This document shows, piece by piece, positions 1 to 5,702 of a stretch of DNA of 7,126 nt. How positions within the stretch are numbered: the first letter of the stretch is position 1; each line of letters begins with the position of its first letter. The notes under the pieces are model-generated. The model saw nothing but the letters and a program-made list of their open reading frames with translations. It was not told the origin of the DNA and did no database searches. The translations under genes were made by a program, and so were the position numbers. Source of the DNA: DASYSL01 sp036003365 (lineage in GTDB: Bacteria; Eisenbacteria; RBG-16-71-46; DASYSL01). The DNA is taken from NCBI GenBank assembly GCA_036003365.1, contig DASYSL010000166.1, positions 1 to 7,126 on the forward strand. Direction: 5' to 3'.

Positions 1-1111
1 CGAGGGCCACGGCGATGCCGAGGTTCACGTGATTGTGGTACACCACCTCGCTGCCGCGCACGCTCGAGTTCACCAGCGGATTCTTCTTGAGGGCGTGGCA
101 CACGGCGCGGGCGACGAACGGCATGTAGGTGAGCTTGACGCCCGCGGCCTTCTCGAACGCGTCCTTCTGCTGGGCGCGAAGCTTCACGATGTTCGTCATG
201 TCGAACTCGAACATCGTGTAGACGTGCGGCGAGACGCGCTTCGAATACACCATGTGCTCGGCAATGAGCCGGCGCATGGTGGTCATGTTCTCGACGCGGT
301 CGCCGGCCATCACCTGGGCCTCGAACGCCGGGCTCGGTGAAGCCGTCGCGGCCGCCGCCTGCGGCATGGCGCTCGGTGCCGCCGTCGGCGCGGGCGCCGG
401 AGCCAAGCGAGGCTCGGCGGGCAATGCGGTTCCCGCCTTGCGCGTCTCGAGGAAACCGAGGATGTCGTGGCGCGTCACGCGCCCGCCCATGCCGGTTCCC
501 GGCACCTGCCGCAAATCCACGTTCTCCTCACGCGCGATGCGCTTCACGAGCGGAGAAGTGAGGAAGCGGCCGCTCCCCGCGGGCGCGATCGCCGCAGGAC
601 GCTGCTGGCCGTTCCCCGCCGGAACCGTGGCCGGCACGGGCGGAACCGTGGTGGGCCGCGGCGCAGGCGTTGGGGGCGGCGGGGGAGCGGTTGCGACCGC
701 CGCTGGCGCAGGCTGCGGGGCGGGCTGCGCCACCGGAGCCGGAGCGGGCGCCGGCGCTGGTGCAGATACCGGCGCTGGAGGTGGCGGTGAAGCCGCTGCC
801 GGCTGTGCAGCCGGTGGAGCCGCCGCCGCGGGCGCCGGAGCTGCCGGCGCGGGTGCAGCCGCCTGGCCGCCGCCCGCACCGTCGAGCTCGGCGATCACGG
901 TGTTGATGGGCACCGTCTGGCCCTCTTCCACCTTGATCGCGGTGATGGTCCCCGCCGCCGGCGAGGGAATGACGGTGTCCACCTTGTCGGTCGAGATCTC
1001 AAGCAGGGGCTCGTCGCGCTCGACCTTCTCGCCCACCTTCTTCAGCCACTTGGTGACCGTGCCCTCGGCGATCGACTCGCCCATCTGGGGCATGACGACT
1101 TCCGTTGCCAT
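1..1111 (-). CDS. 2-oxo acid dehydrogenase E2 component (lipoyl acyltransferase), C-terminus cut by window edge
   Basis: E2 is the core of the complex: it takes the acyl group from E1 on a swinging lipoyl arm and passes it to CoA. The 370 visible residues start at an ATG (1111) behind GGGAGG with a 6-base spacer. Residues 1-77 form a lipoyl domain (MPQMGES start; STDKVDT with the lipoylated lysine at K43). A very Ala/Pro-rich linker follows (about 79-178), then a peripheral subunit-binding domain (about 181-222, TSPLVKRIA and GTGMGGRVTRHDI), a second Ala/Pro linker (about 226-262), and the start of the acyltransferase domain (from about 270, MRRLIAEHM). The catalytic HxxxDG end lies outside the window. 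The STDKVDT type of lipoyl domain resembles BkdB and actinobacterial SucB-type E2 proteins, so the acyl substrate is not settled. It is the last visible gene of the operon, 29 bases after E1 beta. Family assignment is firm. Confidence 0.95.
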   Translation of the reverse strand, partial: MATEVVMPQMGESIAEGTVTKWLKKVGEKVERDEPLLEISTDKVDTVIPSPAAGTITAIKVEEGQTVPINTVIAELDGAGGGQAAAPAPAAPAPAAAAPPAAQPAAASPPPPAPVSAPAPAPAPAPVAQPAPQPAPAAVATAPPPPPTPAPRPTTVPPVPATVPAGNGQQRPAAIAPAGSGRFLTSPLVKRIAREENVDLRQVPGTGMGGRVTRHDILGFLETRKAGTALPAEPRLAPAPAPTAAPSAMPQAAAATASPSPAFEAQVMAGDRVENMTTMRRLIAEHMVYSKRVSPHVYTMFEFDMTNIVKLRAQQKDAFEKAAGVKLTYMPFVARAVCHALKKNPLVNSSVRGSEVVYHNHVNLGIAVAL

Positions 1112-1140
1112 CTCTCTCCTCCCGCGGTACTCCGGGACTC

Positions 1141-2115
1141 CTAGAACGCCATCAGCTCCTTGGACACGCGGATCACGTCGCTCGCCTTGGGCAGGAAGAA
1201 CTCCTCCAGCGTCTGGGCAAACGGCACCGGGGTGTCGGGAGCGGTGACACGCTTCACCGGCGCCTCGAGATACACGAAGGCCTGATCGACGATGCGTGCC
1301 GCGATCTCGCCGCCGAGCCCGCCGGTGAGCGTGTCCTCGTGCAGAATGATGCAGCGGCTCGTCTTCTTGACCGACGACAGGATCATCTCCTCGTCGAAAG
1401 GCAGGATCGAGCGCAGGTCGATGACCTCGAGCGAGATTCCTTCCTTCTCCAGGTGCTCGGCGGCTTCCATTCCCACGTAGAGCATGGCGCCGTAGGTCAC
1501 GAGCGTGATGTCGGTGCCTTCCTTGCGCATCGCCGCCCGGCCGATGGGCACGATGTACTCCTCGCTCGGCAGCTCATCCTTGATGCGGCGGTACAGGTAC
1601 TTGGGCTCGAAGTAGAGCACCGGGTCCGGGTCGCGGATCGCCGCCTTCAAGAGACCCTTGGCGTCGTACACCGTAGCCGGCTCGACCACCTTGAGCCCCG
1701 GCGTGTGCGCGAAATACATCTCCGGATTGGCCGAGTGGAAGGGCCCGCCGTGCACGTTGCCGCTCGACGGTCCGCGGATCACGATGGGCACGCCCACGCC
1801 CCAGCGGTAGCGGCTCTTCGCCGCGTAGGACGTGATCTGGTCGAAGGCGCAGGTGATGAAGTCGATGAACTGCATCTCGACCACGGGCAAAAGGCCGTTC
1901 ATCGACATGCCGATGGCGGCGCCCACGATGGCCGACTCGGCGATCGGCGTGTTGATCACGCGCGTCGGGCCGAACTCGTCGTAGAGCCCCTGCGTCACCT
2001 TGAACGCGCCGCCGTACTGGGCGATGTCCTCGCCCATGCACACGACGCGCTCGTCTTTGCGCATCTCCTCGAACAGACCCTGTCGGATCGCTTCCAGATA
2101 CGTGATCGCTGCCAT
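1141..2115 (-). CDS. 2-oxo acid dehydrogenase E1 component, beta subunit (branched-chain type)
   Basis: With E1 alpha this subunit forms the thiamine-diphosphate-dependent decarboxylase of the complex. The protein is 324 residues, the normal length for the family. Visible landmarks are GED at 28-30, TPIAE at 56-60 (E60 is the family glutamate that contacts the thiamine pyrimidine ring), the FHSANPE segment with H127 in the active-site region, and YFEPKYLYRR at 168-177. The YFEPKxLYR motif is typical of branched-chain 2-oxo acid dehydrogenase beta subunits, whereas pyruvate dehydrogenase beta subunits usually carry an ENELLY-type motif there. The C-terminal transketolase-like domain (about 190-324) includes VIDLRSILPFD. 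The ATG start lies behind AGAGGA at a short 4-base spacing, 14 bases after the E1 alpha stop. The frame stays open upstream to 2559, but that part is out-of-frame E1 alpha sequence, so the 2115 start is preferred. Substrate is inferred from motifs only. Confidence 0.9.
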   Translation of the reverse strand: MAAITYLEAIRQGLFEEMRKDERVVCMGEDIAQYGGAFKVTQGLYDEFGPTRVINTPIAESAIVGAAIGMSMNGLLPVVEMQFIDFITCAFDQITSYAAKSRYRWGVGVPIVIRGPSSGNVHGGPFHSANPEMYFAHTPGLKVVEPATVYDAKGLLKAAIRDPDPVLYFEPKYLYRRIKDELPSEEYIVPIGRAAMRKEGTDITLVTYGAMLYVGMEAAEHLEKEGISLEVIDLRSILPFDEEMILSSVKKTSRCIILHEDTLTGGLGGEIAARIVDQAFVYLEAPVKRVTAPDTPVPFAQTLEEFFLPKASDVIRVSKELMAF

Positions 2116-2129
2116 GGGGTCCTCTCGCG

Positions 2130-3284
2130 CTACTGGTTCACGACCGGGCGCTTGGGGTCGTAGTACACGTCGGTGAGCGCTTCTTCGGGCTCGGGGAAGG
2201 GGCAGGCCTCGGCCTCTTCGACCGCCTTGTCGACCGCGGCCTTGATCTCGGCCTCGGTGCGCTCGACCCACGCCGCATCGATCACTTTTTCTTCGAGCAG
2301 ACGCTGCGTGTAGCGCGCCACGGGATCGCGCGGCTCCCACTCCTCGAAGCGCTCCTTGGGCACGTAATGCGACGGATCGTCGTGCGCCGAGTGGCCGGTC
2401 ATGCGGAAGGTCAGGCACTCCACGATGCTCGGCCCGCCGCCCGTGCGCGCGCGCTCGACCACCTCGCGCGCCGTGCGGAACACGACGTCGGGATCGTTGC
2501 CGTCGACACGGTAGCCGGGGATGCCGTAGGCGACGCCGCGCTGGGCCAGCGTCTCGCACGCGTACTGCTCCGAGACGGGAGTCGAGTACGCGTACTGATT
2601 GTTGTTGATCACGAACACGGCCGGCGCCTTCTGCACCGCGGCCATGTTGATGCCCTCATGCCAGTCACCGCGCGAGGTCGCGCCCTCGCCGCCGAAGGTG
2701 ATGGCGACGCGCGGCTCGTTGCGGAACTTGAAGGTCATGGCGGCGCCGGTGACGATGGGAATCGAGTCGGCGAGCATCGACACGAAGGACACGAGCCCGA
2801 GCTTCAGGTCGCCCATGTGCATGTTGCCGTCCTTCCCCCGCGCCGGGCCGTCCTTGCGCCCGAGGTACTGGGCGAAGATGCGGTACAGCGACATGCCGCG
2901 CGCCACGTAGACGCCCATGTCCCGGTGCGACGGGATGATGAAGTCCTTGGGCCCGAGCGCGATGGTGAACGCGACCGAGATCGCCTCCTGGCCGCGACCG
3001 GTGTAGACGCCGCCCAGGATCTTGCCCTGGCGATAGAGCTTGCGCTCGATGCGGTCGTCGACCTCGCGCGTCATCTTCATGTTGTAGAGGATCTTCCGCC
3101 GCGTCTCGGCCGGAATCGTCCCCTCGGGCGCGTCGCGATAGAGCTTGGGCTGGCTGCCCTGCGCTTCTTGGGCGCCGATCTGTGTGCTCACCGTGCTTCC
3201 TCCGTTGCTCGAGACGTTGTCGAGCTTCCGGTTGGCTTTCTTGCCGCCCGCGCGGGCGGAGGTTTGTGATCGCTGGTCCGCCAT
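2130..3284 (-). CDS. 2-oxo acid dehydrogenase E1 component, alpha subunit (branched-chain type)
   Basis: This subunit decarboxylates a 2-oxo acid on thiamine diphosphate and transfers the acyl group to E2. It is 384 residues from the ATG at 3284. The cofactor motif begins at G199-E200-G201 (ATSRGDWHE follows) and ends at N228-N229; the usual GDG is GEG, as I recall for human BCKDHA and Bacillus BkdAA. STPVSEQ (234-240), RVDGND (259-264) and the active-site loop GHSAHDDP (297-304) also resemble branched-chain E1 alpha, so a bkd-type or broad-range enzyme is at least as likely as pyruvate dehydrogenase. Residues 1-45 are a polar, basic, low-complexity extension. An in-frame GTG at 3191 has a better ribosome site (GGAGG, 7-base spacer) than the ATG (AAAGGA, 10 bases) and would give 353 residues without the extension, so the start is uncertain. 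The lipB stop is 26 bases upstream. Confidence 0.88.
   Translation of the reverse strand: MADQRSQTSARAGGKKANRKLDNVSSNGGSTVSTQIGAQEAQGSQPKLYRDAPEGTIPAETRRKILYNMKMTREVDDRIERKLYRQGKILGGVYTGRGQEAISVAFTIALGPKDFIIPSHRDMGVYVARGMSLYRIFAQYLGRKDGPARGKDGNMHMGDLKLGLVSFVSMLADSIPIVTGAAMTFKFRNEPRVAITFGGEGATSRGDWHEGINMAAVQKAPAVFVINNNQYAYSTPVSEQYACETLAQRGVAYGIPGYRVDGNDPDVVFRTAREVVERARTGGGPSIVECLTFRMTGHSAHDDPSHYVPKERFEEWEPRDPVARYTQRLLEEKVIDAAWVERTEAEIKAAVDKAVEEAEACPFPEPEEALTDVYYDPKRPVVNQ
3199..3203 (-). promoter_or_regulatory. Internal ribosome binding site before alternative GTG start of E1 alpha
   Basis: On the minus strand GGAGG is followed after 7 bases by an in-frame GTG at 3191. It competes with the ATG at 3284, which has only AAAGGA at 10 bases. 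The 31 residues in between are low complexity and use several A-ending codons (CGA, TCA, CAA, AAA, GGA) that stand out in this GC-rich gene. Either start could be the real one, and both could be used. Confidence 0.45.
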
Positions 3285-3310
3285 GCGCGGTCCATCCTTT
3301 CTCGGTTTCC

Positions 3311-4114
3311 TCAGAAGAGCTGCTTCACGCCGCCGAGCGGCGCCGGATCATGGACGGCGAGCGCGTCCAGCTCGCCGGGCTCGCCCATCCGGAGATCGAG
3401 CCCGAACACCTCACCCAGATGCTGGCGCGCCACCTCGGCCACTTCCGCGAGCGACGGCACGCGCGCTTGCAGACCGTCGCGCTCGCGCAACAAAGAAGCG
3501 ATGGAACCCACGCCGTACTCGCGGATCCCGCACGGCACGATCCACTCGAAGTGCGCGAGCTCGGGCTCGACGTTGAGCGCGAACCCGTGCGCCGTCACCC
3601 ACTTCTCGGCGCGCACGCCGATCGCCGCCACCTTGCGCTCGCCCACCCAGGCGCCGGTCATGCCGGCGCGCCGGCTGCCGGCGAAACCGTACTCGCCGAG
3701 CGTGCGGATCAGCGCTTCTTCGAGATCGCGCAAGTAGCGGCCGACATCGCGGCCACGCTGGCGCAGATCCACGATCCCGTAGCCCACGAGCTGCCCGGGG
3801 CCGTGGTAGGTGACGTCGCCGCCGCGCGTCGTCTCCCACACCGTCGCCCCCGCCCGGGCCAGCGTGTCACGCGCCGCCAGCACGTGCTCGGCGTGCGCGC
3901 CGCGGCCCATGGTGATCACCGGCGGGTGCTCGAGCAGGAGGAAGACATCGGGCACGCGGCCCGCCTGCCTCTCGCTCAAGAGCGCCTGCTGCAGGCGCGC
4001 CGCCTCGAGATAGCCCACGCGCCCGAGCCAGTACGCGCGCCCGGGTGCGACTCCGCCTGGAAGAGCGGAATTAGTAGTGGATGGCCATCCCGTAGACACC
4101 GTGCGCCGCCTCAC
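3311..4114 (-). CDS. lipB: Lipoyl(octanoyl) transferase LipB
   Basis: LipB moves octanoate from acyl carrier protein to the lipoyl-domain lysine of E2-type proteins (and to GcvH); lipoyl synthase LipA then inserts sulfur. The protein is 267 residues, longer than the usual 210-230. The signature RGGDVTYHGPGQLV lies at 97-110, K161 sits in GERKVAAIGV and C195 in VPCGI. The Lys-Cys spacing of 34 equals that of the known catalytic pair in E. coli and M. tuberculosis LipB. The conserved N-terminal WLGRVGYLEA begins at residue 29, so about 27 extra residues precede it. The GTG start lies 44 bases inside the lpdA 3' end; between the lpdA stop and the WLG motif the frame has no ATG, GTG, TTG or CTG codon, which makes an overlapping start nearly unavoidable. 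Its place between E3 and E1 fits modification of the E2 encoded downstream. LipA is not in the window. Confidence 0.95.
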   Translation of the reverse strand: MRRRTVSTGWPSTTNSALPGGVAPGRAYWLGRVGYLEAARLQQALLSERQAGRVPDVFLLLEHPPVITMGRGAHAEHVLAARDTLARAGATVWETTRGGDVTYHGPGQLVGYGIVDLRQRGRDVGRYLRDLEEALIRTLGEYGFAGSRRAGMTGAWVGERKVAAIGVRAEKWVTAHGFALNVEPELAHFEWIVPCGIREYGVGSIASLLRERDGLQARVPSLAEVAEVARQHLGEVFGLDLRMGEPGELDALAVHDPAPLGGVKQLF

Positions 4115-5480
4115 CGATCGCCTCCGACACCGTCGGATGCGCCTGGATCGCGTTGGCCAGGCTCTCGGCCGTTGCCTCGTGCGCCATCGCCACCGACGCG
4201 GGCGAGATCAATTCCGTCGCGCGCGGGCCGATGATGTGGACGCCGAGAACCTCGTGATACTTCTTCTCCGACACGATCTTCACGAACCCGTCGGTCTGAC
4301 CCATGATCAGCGCCTTGCCGATGCCGACGAACGGGAACTTGGAGACCACCACGTCGTATTTCTTCTCCTTCGCCTGCGCCTCGGTGAGCCCGATCGACGC
4401 CACCTCCGGAAAGCAGTAGGTGGCGTTGGGCACGCGCGACATGAGCATCGGCTCCTCGAGCGGCTTGCCCGCGATCTCGTGCATCACGTGAATGCCCTCA
4501 TGCGAGGCGGCGTGCGCCAGCATGGGTGCGGCGATGATGTCACCGATGGCGTAGATGTTGGGGACGGACGTCTTGAAGTGCGCGTCCACGTCCACGGTTT
4601 CCTTCGTCATCTTGACGCCGTTCTCGGCGAAGCCGTTGCCGGACGTGTTGGGCTTGCGGCCCACGGCCACCAGCACCTTGTCGAAGGTGGCCTTGGACTC
4701 CTTGCCTTCCTTGTCCTTGAGCGTGACCTCGGCCTTGCCGTTCTTGACCTCGAGATTCGTCACCGAGGTGCCGGGCCGGCAGTCCATGCCCTGCTTCTTG
4801 AGGAGCCGCTCCAGCTCGCGTGAGATCTCGGCGTCCTCGATGGGCAGGAGGCGGTCGATCATCTCGACCAGCGTGACCTTGCTCCCGAAGCGCAGGAAGA
4901 TGGACGCGAACTCCGTGCCCACGGCGCCCGCTCCGATCACCAGCAAAGTCGCCGGAATCTCGGCCATGTCGAGGATGTGATCGGAGTTGATGACCACCTT
5001 GCCGTCGGTCTTGAGGCTCGCGATGGCGCGCACCTCGCTGCCGGTCGCCAGCACGATGTTCTTGGCGCGAACGGTGGCGGTTTCCTTGCCCTCGGCGGTC
5101 AGCGTGATCGAATCCTTGCCCGCCAGGGTGCCTCGACCCGCGAAGACCTGTACCTTGTTCTTCTTCAGGAGGTAGTTCACTCCGTTGGAAAGCTGATTCA
5201 CCACCTTGTTCTTCCGAGCCAGAACCTGATTGATGTCGACGCGCGGGTCCGGCGCCACGATCCCGTGCACCTGGGAGTGGCGGATCTCGTCGAGCAAGTC
5301 GGCGGTATGGAGGAATGCCTTGGTCGGAATGCAGCCGCGGAGCAAGCAGGTGCCGCCGAGCCTGGAATCTCTCTCGATGACGGCAGTCTTGAGACCAAGT
5401 TGCCCGGCCCGAATGGCGGCGACATAACCGCCGGGGCCGCTTCCGATGACGGCCACATCGAAGACTTCACTGGTTGCCAA
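4071..5480 (-). CDS. lpdA: Dihydrolipoyl dehydrogenase (E3)
   Basis: E3 reoxidises the dihydrolipoyl arm of E2 and reduces NAD+ through FAD and a redox-active disulfide. The 469 residues match the family length. The FAD-binding GSGPGG is at 13-18, the disulfide C45/C50 is in GGTCLLRGCIPTK, the NAD-binding GAGAVG is at 183-188, the second FAD motif is around AIGD (311-314), and the C-terminal dimer-interface active site is HPTVSE with H448 and E453. The loop reads LLRGCIPTK rather than the more common LNVGCIPSK; both cysteines are kept, so activity is expected. The start is a TTG behind GGAGG with a 5-base spacer; the frame has a TAA a short way upstream and no better start. It is the first gene of the apparent operon, an unusual place for E3, which more often comes last. 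Such an E3 can also serve other lipoyl complexes and glycine cleavage. Confidence 0.96.
   Translation of the reverse strand: MATSEVFDVAVIGSGPGGYVAAIRAGQLGLKTAVIERDSRLGGTCLLRGCIPTKAFLHTADLLDEIRHSQVHGIVAPDPRVDINQVLARKNKVVNQLSNGVNYLLKKNKVQVFAGRGTLAGKDSITLTAEGKETATVRAKNIVLATGSEVRAIASLKTDGKVVINSDHILDMAEIPATLLVIGAGAVGTEFASIFLRFGSKVTLVEMIDRLLPIEDAEISRELERLLKKQGMDCRPGTSVTNLEVKNGKAEVTLKDKEGKESKATFDKVLVAVGRKPNTSGNGFAENGVKMTKETVDVDAHFKTSVPNIYAIGDIIAAPMLAHAASHEGIHVMHEIAGKPLEEPMLMSRVPNATYCFPEVASIGLTEAQAKEKKYDVVVSKFPFVGIGKALIMGQTDGFVKIVSEKKYHEVLGVHIIGPRATELISPASVAMAHEATAESLANAIQAHPTVSEAIGEAAHGVYGMAIHY
4121..4125 (-). promoter_or_regulatory. lipB ribosome binding site inside the lpdA 3' end
   Basis: GGAGG on the minus strand is followed by a 6-base spacer and the GTG start at 4114. 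It supports the overlapping start and suggests translational coupling with lpdA. The same bases encode conserved lpdA residues just after the catalytic histidine, so part of the match could be coincidental. A second in-frame GTG at 4099 is possible but less well placed. Confidence 0.6.
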
Positions 5481-5485
5481 CGGGT

Positions 5486-5490
5486 CCTCC
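5486..5490 (-). promoter_or_regulatory. lpdA ribosome binding site that fixes a TTG start
   Basis: GGAGG on the minus strand with spacer ACCCG leads straight into TTG at 5480. No ATG or GTG is available nearby in this frame before an upstream TAA, so the ribosome site decides for the rare TTG start. The first residues (ATSEVFDVAVIGSGPGG) align well with E3 N-termini. Confidence 0.8.
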
Positions 5491-5531
5491 GCGTCCAGGT
5501 CGAATGGCGCACGAGCGCCGAGTCGGGCGCT

Positions 5532-5560
5532 ATCTTGTTGAGGTTATCGGCGCCGGTCAA
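5532..5560 (-). promoter_or_regulatory. Candidate promoter of the lpdA operon
   Basis: Reading the minus strand, TTGACC (5560-5555; five of six bases of the sigma-70 -35 box) is followed after exactly 17 bases by CAAGAT (5537-5532; only three of six of the -10 box). Transcription would begin near 5525, giving a leader of about 45 bases. A perfect 8-base palindrome CGGCGCCG (5548-5555) lies in the spacer and could be an operator, although such palindromes are common in GC-rich DNA. The -10 match is weak, so this is only a candidate. Confidence 0.35.
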
Positions 5561-5605
5561 TCTTCCGGATGCGGGAAGTAGCTAATGGATTGAAAAATAT
5601 GAGCA

Positions 5606-5635
5606 TGTGACGGTGCTGATACGGAGTTGATACGG
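5606..5635. repeat. Three direct repeats at 11-base period in the divergent promoter region
   Basis: TGTGACGG (5606-5613), TGATACGG (5617-5624) and TGATACGG (5628-5635) are in the same orientation with starts exactly 11 bases apart. The last two share nine bases (TGATACGGA); the first matches at six of eight. A period of about one helical turn puts the units on one face of DNA, an arrangement known for OmpR/PhoB-type response regulators and some other activators. The repeats lie between the two divergent transcription units and upstream of both. The array is seen directly; the regulator is unknown and function is inferred. Confidence 0.6.
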
Positions 5636-5645
5636 ACGCTATGAC
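5616..5645 (+). promoter_or_regulatory. Weak candidate promoter for the SDR-patatin genes
   Basis: CTGATA (5616-5621) and TATGAC (5640-5645) each match four of six sigma-70 consensus bases, with an 18-base spacer. The -35 element would lie over the second 11-base repeat, as expected for an activator-dependent promoter. Another -10-like hexamer, TGTAAT (5666-5671), has no matching -35 box. Neither is convincing alone; the promoter is presumed to lie somewhere in 5600-5690. Confidence 0.2.
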
Positions 5646-5691
5646 GAGGATTTACGGCAGGACCGTGTAATTTGTTGGCGCAGAGAGGATT

Positions 5692-5697
5692 AGGAGG
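5692..5697 (+). promoter_or_regulatory. Ribosome binding site of the SDR gene
   Basis: AGGAGG with a 5-base spacer precedes the ATG at 5703. It is a full Shine-Dalgarno match and confirms the start. Confidence 0.9.
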
Positions 5698-5702
5698 TCG
5701 CG

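Noticed and set aside
252..1247. Plus-strand open frame of 331 codons rich in Gly and Ala
   Set aside because: It is the antisense of the E2 gene; the Gly/Ala runs mirror the Ala/Pro linker. The minus-strand frame shows clear lipoyl and subunit-binding domains, so this one is a shadow.
1105..2163. Plus-strand open frame of 352 codons over E1 beta
   Set aside because: Antisense to E1 beta, which is complete and well conserved; nothing in the translation resembles a protein family.
2116..2559. Upstream extension of the E1 beta frame to 2559
   Set aside because: These bases encode the E1 alpha C-terminus in another frame. The ATG at 2115 gives the normal family length and N-terminus.
2367..3269. 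Plus-strand open frame of 300 codons over E1 alpha
   Set aside because: Shadow of the E1 alpha gene, with composition dominated by Arg, His, Val and Ala and no family motif.
3182..4234. Plus-strand open frame of 350 codons over lipB
   Set aside because: Antisense to lipB, whose catalytic Lys and Cys and signature motifs are intact. The plus-strand translation is Arg/His/Ala-rich with no recognisable domain, as expected for GC-rich shadow frames.
5562..5578. Short hairpin CTTCC-N7-GGAAG as a terminator
   Set aside because: The stem is only five base pairs with no following T run, and it lies in a divergent promoter region where a terminator is not expected.
5589..5604. AT-rich patch (TTGAAAAATATGAG) as a promoter or UP element
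   Set aside because: TTGAAA has no matching -10 at 16-18 bases on the plus strand, and on the minus strand it is about 30 bases or more upstream of the candidate -35, somewhat distal for an UP element. Kept only as local composition.
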